From: Adiantum capillus-veneris
Lineage: Eukaryota; Streptophyta; Polypodiopsida; Polypodiales; Pteridaceae
Assembly: GCA_014529385.2 (NCBI GenBank)
Contig: CM043968.1
Span: forward strand, 5,317,501-5,340,000
DNA: 22,500 nucleotides
Reading direction: 5' to 3'
The notes under the pieces are model-generated. The model searched no databases, was not told the origin of the DNA, and saw nothing but the letters and a program-made list of their open reading frames with translations. A program made the translations under genes and the position numbers. Shown here in pieces: positions 9,654 to 18,414 of this stretch (position 1 is its first letter; the number at the start of each line of letters is the position of its first letter).

Positions 9654-10208
9654 TTGAACGCAGGTGATATGGTAGTTTTACGCATAGTGAACCCCCCAAG
9701 GTAACAAATGACTCCCAGAGTAATGTCTGAATGCTTTAGCTAGGGGAATGAGGTTTTGTCCATAGTGGTCAACAATATGGCGACACGGTTGTCCAGGGAT
9801 GAACGGAGACTCTTTTACTTAGAAATTGGGACCAAAGTCTTTGGCATACCAGAAAGCACAACTTGTTGGATGAGTGTTGATCGTAGTTACCTTACCCATC
9901 ACTAGGAACCTTTCTGTCAATTCTTCATCTATATTGACGACAGTCCAAGAGATTGGTTTGCCAACCTCCGACTACTTCAACTCATAATATGGCTAGGCCT
10001 AGAAGACATGTTCTACTACTTGGCGATGCATTCCTAAATGTTAAGAATTACCGAAGTCACTAAGAAGTTTGAAGCTCTTGCAGCTATCATAGGAAAAGAA
10101 AAGCTGGAAGATAACTACAGACCACGTTGTCGTGTGGGAGGTATGAGAGAACACCCTGTTATGAGAGTTAAAAGAATATTTAGAGAATTAGCTCCAAGAC
10201 ACCCATAA
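9654..10208 (+). pseudogene. Element B leader ORF, segment 1 (unknown protein, broken)
   Basis: One frame reads as protein-like sequence for about 185 codons with four internal stops before the final TAA at 10206. Readable stretches include RLSRDERRLFYLEIGTKVFG, DSPRDWFANLRLLQLIIWLG and TKKFEALAAIIGKEKLEDNY, followed by a basic stretch (HPVMRVKRIFRELAPRHP). No known domain is recognised. It lies between PBS and gag on the same strand, where standard gypsy elements have only an untranslated leader. AT-rich sequence follows and ends in TTGTTTTAG at 10319, an acceptor-like site. The coding interpretation rests on composition and absence of stops over long runs; it could be chance in part. Confidence 0.45.
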
Positions 10209-10319
10209 TATTGTAATGAAATCATAAAAATTAAATTTTGATGATGAATAAAAGAAGCAATGACTCAATTTTGGTTCACATGTGTACTAAGTTTTCTCTC
10301 TCTCATTGTCTTGTTTTAG

Positions 10320-11150
10320 ATGGATCTTCTTAATTGTTTGAATGAACTCTCGAGTGACTTTGCACAAAGAGTCTTTGGATTGAGTCTCTGTTGGGGAATT
10401 GAAGTAATTTGAGTTTCAAAGGGGGCTAGAGATTACCTTGTACCCAGCACTTACGTAGGATGGGAGTTGTTGAAGCTCAACCTAAACATCGAACAGAAGT
10501 GCCTGATAGGTTTATAGCCAACCATAGCTTTGGGTGAAGTAAAAGATCCAAGAAGTCGATGTTAAAGTGCAAGGATATGTTCTTTACCTTAACTTATGCT
10601 CTGTTTTGGACATACTGGGTCGTGAACTCATACTTAGTAAGAAGGCCCTTATGCTAAACCAAAGATACGGCTTTTGTGAGAAGGTCATAATCCGAGTATG
10701 GAAGAAGTCAAATGGTGGCAACTAATTCTATTATGTACCCCAAGATTGGTTCAATCGAGTCTATGGACCTATCCTCAAATACAACCCTCACAATTCACCA
10801 TTACCTTTGATGACTACAAGAATCCAAGGTACATTGGTGACTATGCCCAATCACAACCAGTGGCAGCGAACTCGAGTAGATACTTCTATGAAAATGATGT
10901 AAATGAACGACATGCTCATGTAAACTGCTTTACTGAATTATTACCCAAGGATGTATCACGGGGGGGAGAATGGTACAAAAAGAAAGACGTGACTTTTAGT
11001 GCACAAGTTGAAGTTCTAAACTGTGACACCCAAGATGTGAACAAGTATAGGGGTAGAACCTCAGTTGTAGGAACCAAAAAATTGGTTCATTGGACCCTTT
11101 CGTATTTATGTATCTCCCTAGAAACACTATGTATCTTTTTGATCTTCTGA
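10320..11150 (+). pseudogene. Element B leader ORF, segment 2 (unknown protein, broken)
   Basis: Starts ATG directly after an acceptor-like TTGTTTTAG, giving MDLLNCLNELSSDFAQRVFG. Stops occur at 10410, 10515 and 10563. The frame shifts near 10540 to one reading GYVLYLNLCSVLDILGREL and KVIIRVWKKSNGGN, with TAA at 10723, and shifts again near 10800 to NPRYIGDYAQSQPVAANSS and EWYKKKDVTFSAQVEVLNCD. A donor-like TT|GTAGGA lies at about 11065, which would make 11067-11263 a 197-bp AT-rich intron. No domain is recognised. Confidence 0.4.
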
Positions 11151-11263
11151 GGTTATAAAAAATTGATTTTGATATAACACATATTGTCTTGAAGCTATAA
11201 TAATTGAGTTTTAATCTTGGTTTTATCATTCTAATTAAGTTGAGTGATGGGGTGTGTGTGTAG

Positions 11264-12096
11264 ATGATTGACATCTTAACTCAAGGGATATGGGCAGATA
11301 TACTCTCTCGCCTTATGGTGAAGGAGAATTTCCAAACTAGAGTGGAAGTACAAAGGTTTATCACTACCATGCATAACTGGGAAGAGAAGAAAAGGTTGAT
11401 GTCTGCGGATTTCATTATACCAAATACCTTCCGAGCTTGGTATCATTATATTGTAGGGAACCTCGAGTTTAGATCCCCTGAGCATAAACCCTCACCTGTT
11501 GGGAGTATTGAGTGGATACAATCTAAGTTGGGAACGGAGATTGTAGTCACTAATCTAATATTGTACATAAATGCTTCTGAACTTACCCTAAGACCGACAA
11601 AGGAAACATGGATGGCTAGAAACATACTTTCTTTAGTAATGACTACGAAATGCTTTGACATTGTTATATTTGACGTATGGGGACAATAGTGCAAAAACAA
11701 TGACCAACATTTATTTAGCCCAGTACCTTGGAAGTTATTCTTTGAATTATTTGGGAAGTCATTGATATACAATCCTTGCAATGTAAAATTTTATACAATG
11801 CCTACAACAGATCTCAGTGCCTTGCAGACTGTGAAAATATACACAACTCAATGGGATGGGACACACTGGATGTGTTTCCAAAAGAATCTTCTTTCTTTGA
11901 TGACTAATTCGGGTATAGGAAGGAGATTATCCATACCAAAATTGGAATACTTGTAACCAACAAATCTCTTACTAGGTAATGGTATGACTCACACGCCAGC
12001 GAAGAAATGTTCTAGCCACAGATCACAAAGGATTATTGGAATCAACCATTAGACATACTCAAGGAATGGGACAACTATACTCCATTGGTAAAATGA
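11264..12096 (+). pseudogene. Element B leader ORF, segment 3 (unknown protein, broken)
   Basis: Best preserved leader segment. It begins ATG right after GTGTGTGTGTAG (AG at 11262-11263). One frame runs 231 codons to 11956 with a single TAG (11687-11689), then the reading shifts and continues as DYWNQPLDILKEWDNYTPLV to TGA at 12094. Landmarks are LYINASEL (YINA at 11564-11575), a Trp at 11729 and PCNVK at 11774-11788. Element C's leader ORF has YINARKL, a Trp in NDWLLEK and PANRVK with similar spacing (YINA to Pro is 70 codons here, 60 in C), suggesting homology. No known domain is recognised, and there is no zinc knuckle, protease or RT motif. Confidence 0.5.
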
Positions 12097-12346
12097 TGTC
12101 ACAATGGATATTATCGAGTGCATTATCTTAGAGCCATTCGGATTTATTAGAAACTTTCAAGACACTTTGTAGACTTTTTGAAAAAAGTTTTATGATATAG
12201 GAAATAGATTAATTTACACATTATCCTTTCTCCTATTTTCTTCTCATCTTATCTTTAAATGTCTATTAGATTTGATTTAAGAACTTCGAGCGGAATAGAA
12301 TATTTTACTAAGTGTGACCTTGGTTGATATGGTGCAGTAAGTTACC
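12097..12346 (+). other. Intron-like AT-rich spacer before element B gag
   Basis: AT-rich with a pyrimidine-rich stretch (TCCTTTCTCCTATTTTCTTC, about 12223-12242), ending in ATATGGTGCAG at 12338, an acceptor-like site nine bases before the gag ATG. No coding signal is visible. Confidence 0.4.
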
Positions 12347-13179
12347 ATGCCTCCTAGAGGAAATGTGGCTGTTGTTAACGCAAATGCACCTATTGTTCCT
12401 CAACACACCATCATCGATAGAGACATTGATGCTATGATTTGTAAGTCTCAACCTGAAAATTTGAGCGGGGAAGGCAAAGATATAGGCAAAGTTCTTGAAG
12501 ATTGGATTGAGGGCATGGATGACTACTTTGAGTTAGCCCATTCGTCTCAATATTAAACAAAGCTATCATCGCTAAGTTCAAACTAGATAAAATATCCAAG
12601 TATTGGTGTAGAGACCGTTGCACAGAAAACAATGTTGATCATAATGTTGCAACTTGGGATTATCTTTAGACCCAGCTTAAGAAGAACTATCAAAACAAGG
12701 TCTATCATTCAAACCGTATGAATGAGTTTCTTGAGTGTACTCAAGGAACCAAAGATCTGGAATCATATTATCAACATTACTCAACCCTTGTCAAGTATGC
12801 TCCAGCAGGGATGACTCTAGAGGTCAAGGTAGCTTGATTCGTGTTAGGATTACATAATCCTATGAAGACTAGACTCCAGAGTCTTTGTCTTACCAATTTT
12901 GCAGATGTCCTTGATGCTGGCAAACCCATTGAAATAGAATTATCTACTATCGAAAAGAGGAAACCAGAACCTTTCCCTGTTCGTGAAATCAAAAGATCTC
13001 ATCTCGAGGAGGAACATAGATCTAGAAATCCACAGCAAAGAAGAGAGAACTTATTACATATGAAAGCTAGACAGGATCATTTGTGCTACACTTGTCTTGA
13101 TCTTGGTCATCAATCCAAGGATTGTCCATTTAACAATTCAAGCTTCACAGGATTGGTGGACAATTATGAACATAGAAAC
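12347..13179 (+). pseudogene. gag: Gypsy-type Gag of element B, broken and truncated by element C
   Basis: Start ATG in ACCATGCC gives MPPRGNVAVVNANAP, then EDWIEGMDDYFELAHSS, which aligns with element C's Gag (EVWMEAMDDYFEAAG). The frame shifts near 12550. The second frame continues SKYWCRDRC, YYQHYSTLVKYAPAGMTLE and ends with a canonical CCHC knuckle CYTCLDLGHQSKDC at 13084-13125. Stops lie at 12667 (TAG, Gln expected) and 12835 (TGA, Arg CGA expected). The coding sequence ends at 13179 where the LTR of element C begins. The 5 bp before the insertion, GAAAC, should be duplicated beyond C's 3' LTR. Confidence 0.85.
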
Positions 13180-13832
13180 TGTAAGGTCTCTGACCCTGAT
13201 CAAAAAGAGCACCATTGTACCATGAAACGAACATAATGAAAAAAGTTACTATTTTTAGCAGTTTTTCAAATTCTGTCAGTGCCATGATGTTCAGAATGTT
13301 TTAAAGCTTCGAAATGTGAATTAAAATATTTTTATAAAAAAATTCCAAAAATAGCAAGTTTTTGGTCACCCGACCCATCCAGTTTTGATCGTCTCGAAAA
13401 ACTGTACCCGTACCCCGAATTTCAAAAAAATGCATTTTCGGACCCGAGGGCTGCTAAATATGGCAGGTACTCGGGCCAGTACGCCTTAGTTAGAGCTTGC
13501 TATAGCAATTTTCGGCATCAAAATCCGACTCGTATGACCCGTTTTAGCCTAGAATCAAATTTTCTCAAAATTGCCCGGGGAGGCACCGGGGGCCTGGGAC
13601 TGTGTGGGAATAAGTTCCAACCCACTTTAGATCAGCTTTAGCAGCTAGGGGGCGCCCTCTTGCTTTGTGGGAGTCCTGGGAGAGTTTCCAAGCCCGTAAC
13701 TAAGTCTCAGAGTTAGTTAACCAAGCCAACCTGACACTTGGTGGGTAGGGGAACTGAACTTGCCAATGCAGAGACTGAGTGCTCACTCAGATGCTTATAG
13801 CAGCACAAATCGATTTTCAGCTTGTAGGAGCC

Positions 13833-13840
13833 TATTTAAA
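13833..13840 (+). promoter_or_regulatory. TATA-like box in 5' LTR of element C
   Basis: CCTATTTAAAGACC, repeated at 20573-20580 in the 3' LTR, lies immediately upstream of the CA-rich tract. It is the best core promoter candidate in the LTR, placing transcription start within or just after the microsatellite. Confidence 0.45.
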
Positions 13841-13846
13841 GACCTG

Positions 13847-13903
13847 CACACAAACACACACACACATATGCTCACACACACACACACACACACCTACACA
13901 CAC
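13847..13903. repeat. (CA)n microsatellite in 5' LTR of element C
   Basis: Interrupted CA repeats split by CATATGCT. The tract is longer than in the 3' LTR (20587-20638), so its length has changed since the LTRs were identical. Confidence 0.95.
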
Positions 13904-14034
13904 TCTGGGAAGGTGCTCCCGGAACACACACCTTTTGAAGGAGAAGCAAGGAGGGAGGTGCTGTCGAATTCTCACCTCAAGAAGCTCGATTAGATCAGAG
14001 AATCGAGAGGATCATCAGCCCTTAATCACGGTAA

Positions 14035-14700
14035 CCACGGTTTAATTAATGCTTTCTGCAAATCCTTTTCATTACCACCTAAATTTCTCGTCTATTATGC
14101 TTATTCCTAGTCGTAATTCTCTATAATTACTCCCTAAATTCTCTTTAACCATATTCTATTAAGTAATCATCATTCCAAAGCTGAATCATCAGCCATTCAT
14201 CATCCTGGATTAATGATTAGTGCATGATTAACAGAATTTTCTCTCTCTAGGTAGCATAGTGATTAATCGATAAGCCGGTAACTGTGTAGATTGATGAAAG
14301 ATCACTTTTTTATTAACAATGTAGCTAAATTAGATCCATTCTCTTATGCATTAATATGTAATTAAGGAATAATTAATCTGTCATTAAGCCTCTACTAGTC
14401 GACTTTCCTCACACATACGCATAAGATAAATCTGCATCATCTAGTTGCTAGGAAAGAGATTAATCATACTTAATTCATCTCTCTGGTAATTCCATTAGTG
14501 AAATCCTATTATTCCTAATCATGTAAGCCGAGTAATTATCTTTAGAGCCGGTTCCCATAGGATTATGTGTCATCCATAATGATTGCTATATGGAAAAATC
14601 TAAACCTCTCATGTAGCAGGCATTGTTTGATGTTGCTAATCTATCATTTGGCTTGTTATGATGCTTGCGGACATTAGCTCTTTTCTCCAAGTTAATTATT
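14035..14700 (+). other. AT-rich segment of the LTR, possible 5'-UTR intron
   Basis: AT-rich sequence full of TTAATTAAT words between GC-richer flanks. It begins near CACG|GTAACC (donor-like, about 14028) and ends near CTCTTTTCTCCAAG (acceptor-like, about 14690), just before the candidate exon. It is almost unchanged in the 3' LTR. No ORF of note; the intron idea is speculative. Confidence 0.3.
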
Positions 14701-14718
14701 TAAAGTAGTGAGTTTAAA

Positions 14719-14858
14719 ATGGCCCCGTTAAGAGGCTTCGCCTTGGTGGAGCCCACGACCACGAGGCAAGAACGAGCAAGATGAACGGAAAGGGAAAAGC
14801 TCCCCTGGAGGAACAAATACCGGCCATCTCACGGGCCATCGACGAAGAAATGGAAGAG
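14719..14858 (+). pseudogene. Candidate LTR coding exon, 5' LTR copy (1-bp deletion)
   Basis: ATG at 14719 starts the same frame as in the 3' LTR (21453-21593), but one base is missing near 14728, so the frame fails after three codons and stops soon after. The downstream GAAGAG|GTAGGT donor is intact. This copy would be the one used for transcription of element C, so the defect would disable it. Confidence 0.4.
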
Positions 14859-15144
14859 GTAGGTCATAATTTCATTCAAGCTGTTTAATTTAACATTGCA
14901 CACGTCTAGTTAGGAATTAAAATATCCCCAAACATATTGGAGAAATCCGACGGAAACCTCGGCATTGAATTCATTGTACAAAAGTAGGAAGGAAATGATT
15001 GATGGGTATGCTGGTTGCAATAGGAAAGAATGTCTGCTAGGGAAAATTTAGCTCGACATGTTCATTTTATTTCCAATGTTGAATCAGTCCTGATCCCCCT
15101 ACTGATCACAGGGGGCAGAGTTCCTCGTTAAAGGGCTCTTGAAT

Positions 15145-15262
15145 CCATGACTTGCTTTCTATGCGGTGGATACCCACGACTTGCTTTCTATGCGGTGGGA
15201 ACCCACGTCTTGCTTTCTATGCGGTGGGAGTGTCCATGACGTGGTTTCTATGCGGTGGACAT
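15145..15262 (+). repeat. Four tandem repeats of about 29 bp in 5' LTR of element C
   Basis: Units start about 15145, 15173, 15202 and 15234, each containing TTTCTATGCGGTGG preceded by a variable CCATGACTTGC or CCCACGTCTTGC. Present at the same place in the 3' LTR (21880-21997), so the array predates this insertion. They lie in the transcribed U5-side region. Confidence 0.93.
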
Positions 15263-15690
15263 ACCTAGTTGTATGGGCAGCTAGGCGACAACGGGAGGAG
15301 TGAACTCTCGCTGGAGGGGGGATGTTGTACCTCCAGAACATTGGAACTTTTATGAATAAGTTTGAGTAGAATTTTTACTAGAATTCTGTCTTGGTGTTGT
15401 TTGCAATATTGGTTGAAGGGCTGTATTAACGAACAATGTGATTCGGAATTAAACAAGGAATCTTTATGTTGAACAACCTTTGTGGTAGTAATTAGGTCAC
15501 ACAAGGAAGTGTGAGTGTGGGGGTGGAAAGTGGGGGCTTGGCTCAGGTTGCCAATGCCTACGAGATGGGTGGTCCCGATTGGTCGGGAACTCTCTGTCCC
15601 CATTGTGCTTACTTCGATATTAGTAATACTCATTGCCCCTAGAGCGGTGAAATCTCGAGTGTACGTGCCTCTGAAACATGGGGAAAAATG

Positions 15691-15862
15691 TGCTCGGGGT
15701 TTCTCTCCTCTTGGAAGGTGGGTCTTAGGATCTCTAGATAGTTCAAGTATGCTTCCCCTGCGAGGTGGAGCTAGATTGCTCGGGGTTTCTCTCCTCTTGG
15801 AAGGTGGTTCTTAGGATCGCTAGATAGTTCAAGTACGCTTCCCCTGCGAGGTGGAGCTAGAT
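15691..15862 (+). repeat. 86-bp tandem duplication in 5' LTR of element C
   Basis: 15691-15776 and 15777-15862 are near-identical, both containing GCTCGGGGTTTCTCTCCTCT and CTTCCCCTGCGAGGTGGAGC, with a few substitutions between them. The window ends in the first copy of the 3' LTR, so it cannot be seen whether both LTRs carry the duplication. Confidence 0.93.
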
Positions 15863-16019
15863 CTCCGTGCTAGTAGGCTCGAACTCGACTCACTTTGTGA
15901 TGAGAGATCGTCCGCTAGTCGAACCCTGAACCATTTTGTTTGCTTCCGCAATAGATCTAGTGGCCACCTGTTCACCATCACATCTGCCATTGGAAACAGC
16001 GAGGTGGGGACCTCACACT

Positions 16020-16032
16020 TGGTATCAGAGCC
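16020..16032 (+). other. Primer-binding site of element C
   Basis: TGGTATCAGAGCC, complementary to the 3' end of plant initiator-Met tRNA, two bases after the LTR end. Intact. Confidence 0.94.
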
Positions 16033-16130
16033 TAGGTTAGGCTGGGAAATAAAGTCGTATTGTTTGAACATTTAAAAGGAATTGAAAGTATATAGGTAGT
16101 TGATCCGAATTCCTTGCATTGGTGTTACAG

Positions 16131-16635
16131 GAATTCACCGTACTTGAATATCGGAAGTTCCAAGTGTTTGAGCTTATTTATGAGCAAGCTCGAAGATCCC
16201 CCAGTTTACCAGTTCAGGCGAGATGTCATGGAGATACTGTTGAAGGCTTATACGCCACACTCCACTCGCATTGATAGAGGATGGGAACTTGATTGGACAT
16301 TTCCAGGAGGGGTTTACTACATCAACGCTCGGAAGCTAGGATGCCTGGCTACCAACTTGAAGAAGATACGTTGGGGAGAAGAGTTGAGAGTAATAGAGAT
16401 ATTGTACTTGGTGCCTACACGATTGGACTAGACTGTTTCAGACAACTCCAATCAAACCATCAACGACTGGCTCTTGGAGAAGGTCACCAACGTGATCCCA
16501 GCGAACCGAGTCAAAACCTTTGGATTACTGAAAGCGGAACTCCGGCTTGATATCTTAGTTTATTATCCACTCAAGAATGAGTATAGGAACTATTACACGA
16601 ATGAAGTAGTGCATCATGTGAATACCATCTCCTAG
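16131..16635 (+). pseudogene. Leader ORF of element C (unknown protein, broken)
   Basis: Directly after an acceptor-like GGTGTTACAG (AG at 16129-16130) one frame reads EFTVLEYRKFQVFELIYEQ, then shifts near 16190 to a frame reading RRDVMEILLKAYT, GWELDWTFPGGVYYINARKL and, after TAG at 16429-16431, INDWLLEKVTNVIPANRVK and VYYPLKNEYRNYYTNEVVHH, ending TAG at 16633-16635. It lies between PBS and gag, where gypsy elements normally have no gene. YINA, the downstream Trp and PxNxVK-like motif match the order and rough spacing in element B's leader segment 3. No known domain is recognised. Confidence 0.5.
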
Positions 16636-16852
16636 GCGTATTTTATACACAATACATAAAGCGATGTAATACGCTGATCATCAGTTATCCTAAACCTTGA
16701 GGGGTTTCAATTGTAATAAATTTTCATCAATAAAGTGCTTTTTGTCTCTGAATCTCTGTCTCTTGATAAAGTAGAATCTTGAATTTTATTTAAACTCTCG
16801 TGTCTATTTTGAAATCCAAGTAATGTATCAAGAATTCATATAATCCATGTAG
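16636..16852 (+). other. Intron-like or 3'-UTR-like spacer between leader ORF and gag of element C
   Basis: AT-rich, with two AATAAA words (16715-16720 and 16729-16734) and a final AATCCATGTAG that resembles a splice acceptor right before the first Gag codon. Element B has comparable AATAAA-rich sequence after its leader segment 1 (about 10205-10260). Confidence 0.4.
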
Positions 16853-17814
16853 GAACCGCCTGTTGCTCTATACTCGGCAGCGCAAGAGAAGAAGCTTCTC
16901 CTTAAGCAAGCCCAACCTCCGATCTGTAAGGGCGAGGGGGAAAATGTGGAGAGAGATTTGGAAGTATGGATGGAAGCCATGGACGACTACTTTGAAGCTG
17001 CGGGGACCCAACCCGTAAATCAGACCATGCTTGCGATCTTCCGCTTGACTGGCGATGCCAAGATATGGTGGAAGCAACATTGCAGGGACATGGATATTAA
17101 GGGATCTTCCCAATCCTAGCAAGACATCAAAGTTGCGATAATGGGACGTTATTTACCGCCTGCCTATAGAATCGTGAGGATGAATGAATTCTTTTCACTT
17201 CGGCAGCTGAATTCATATGTCGAAGAATACTATGCAAAGTTTGTCACTCTTTGGAGATATGCTCCTAAGATGACCTTGGAACAACAGGTGGCAAGGTTCT
17301 GCCAAGGACTAATCGATCCCCTGAATACTCGGTTGGAAGCTCTCAGGCCGACGACGCTACAAGATGCCTTGTTAAGGGCCAAACCTCTAGCTCTCGAAGT
17401 ACAAAAGGCTAATCAGAACAGGAGGAATCATTGGGCAACGAGGGCAAGGACCACTGCTTGGGATAACAGACCAGCCAACCAAGCGTATAACCAGCGCCCT
17501 ATTGTGGCTACCACCACAACCATGGAGTTCCCCGATGTTCGATGCTATGGTTGCGGCGAGCATGGACATTACAGATCCAATTGCCACAGGAACATTCAGG
17601 CAACCAACGCCAATGCCATACCCTTGAATACCCGTGGGAGTGGCCAAGCTAATGGAAGAGGAGTACGAGGAAGGATGAACAGAGGGCGAGGGCATGGAGC
17701 TACCGCCAGAGTGAATGCCGCAGTGGTACAACCAACTGTGGGTGACGAAGCGGTGGAGAGAGCAACCCTACATGCTGCAATTGACAATCCCAATGGTTGC
17801 GAGCAATACGCAGT
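16853..17814 (+). pseudogene. gag: Chromovirus Gag of element C, one stop, no visible ATG
   Basis: The frame opens immediately after TAG at 16850-16852 with EPPVALYSAAQEKKLLLKQ and has no upstream in-frame ATG. It continues through the capsid-like block (WMEAMDDYFEAAG, AKIWWKQHCRD, YVEEYYAKFVTLWRYAPKM) to a canonical CCHC knuckle CYGCGEHGHYRSNC at 17543-17584 and an Arg-Gly-rich tail (GRGVRGRMNRGRGHG). TAG at 17117-17119 replaces the Trp expected in the SW-x-D context. The missing start could mean a lost ATG, or that the first coding exon is spliced on, since GAA directly follows an acceptor-like AG in phase 0. Confidence 0.9.
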
Positions 17815-18414
17815 CATTCATACGCCAGGATCTCTCAGAGGTGAACGAGTTAACTTCCTTATAGATTGTGGTAGTACTCTTTCATTTCTTTCACCCCGAT
17901 GCATGAGGAAGCTAAAGCTAGATAAGTATCCAACAAGCAAGCTAGTTGTAGAGTTAGCAAACGGCAAGGAAGTAGTATCTCAACATTCTGCAGGAAAAAT
18001 CGACTTTGATTTAGGGGGACACCCAACTTATGCCCAATTTTGAACCCTACCATTAGGATTCTTTAATGGGATACTAGGGATGGACTGGCTAAAGCAAAAT
18101 AGGGCCCACATACATTGTGCACATGGGAACTTTACTTTTACAGATAACTTGGGTAATGAAGCCTTAATCCAGGGGGACAATGGGAGAGCTAAGGCTACTC
18201 TAGTTAAGGCCAGCAGACTTTTGAAGGGACTAAGGAAGGGTCAGAAAATTTATGCAGTTAAACTCAATAAGGTGGACCAATCGGATACCTCACTTCGACC
18301 AAACTGGTTGAGGGAATATGACGATGTGTTCCCAGAAGACCTTACGAATCTTCCACCACATAGAGAGGTCATGAGATTGAGACTACCCCTGGATGTGAAC
18401 CTATCTCAAAAAGA
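17815..18414 (+). pseudogene. Chromovirus aspartic protease and linker of element C, broken
   Basis: Continues in the gag frame. FLIDCGSTLSFLSP is the protease active-site region, with Asp at 17864, but the usual Asp-Ser/Thr-Gly reads Asp-Cys-Gly. TGA at 18041-18043 stands for Trp in the context FWTLPLG, and the frame resumes as GILGMDWLKQNRAHIHC (the typical ILGMDWL protease end) and [18 protein letters not shown] (the linker to RT). A one-base shift near 18405-18415 moves the reading into the RT frame. Confidence 0.85.

Larger units (their letters stand above)
5561..13179 (+). mobile_element. Older Ty3/gypsy element (element B), left part, interrupted by element C
   Basis: An inferred long LTR (5561 to about 9195), a degenerate initiator-Met PBS at 9197-9209, a 3.1-kb leader with broken ORFs, and a broken gypsy-type gag (12347-13179). 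The gag is cut after its zinc knuckle by the insertion of element C at 13180. The rest of gag-pol and the 3' LTR should lie right of this window, beyond C. The PBS and gag are well supported; the left LTR boundary rests on the TGTAAG start shared with C and on matching landmarks, since no second LTR of B is visible. Confidence 0.65.
13180..16017 (+). repeat. 5' LTR of element C (2,838 bp)
   Basis: Starts TGTAAGGTCTCTGACCC and ends ACCTCACA two bases before the PBS. The start matches the LTR at 19918, and the two can be followed side by side to the window end with a net length difference of only 3 bp over about 2.58 kb. Differences amount to a few per cent, densest in the first 250 bp. It contains a TATA-like box, a (CA)n tract, a candidate coding exon, four 29-bp repeats and an 86-bp tandem duplication. 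Confidence 0.95.

Noticed and set aside
13760-14045. ORFs over the (CA)n tract (Thr-His runs), repeated at 20500-20779
   Set aside because: Low-complexity translation of the microsatellite, present twice because of the LTR duplication.
15145-15262. Regular repeats with variable spacers, superficially like a CRISPR array
   Set aside because: Spacers are themselves similar, the setting is a plant retrotransposon LTR, and no cas genes exist.
15265-15633. 122-codon minus-strand ORF, also present at 22000-22368
   Set aside because: It is duplicated only because it lies in both LTRs; composition is not protein-like, no domain is seen, and it overlaps the 29-bp-repeat and promoter-distal LTR sequence. 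Kept in mind as a possible antisense ORF but not supported.
16131-16635. Reading the leader ORF as an Ogre-type ORF1 (Tat lineage)
   Set aside because: Ogre elements do carry a gene upstream of gag, but element C has a chromodomain and chromovirus RT/integrase features, so lineage identity is not supported; only the position is similar.
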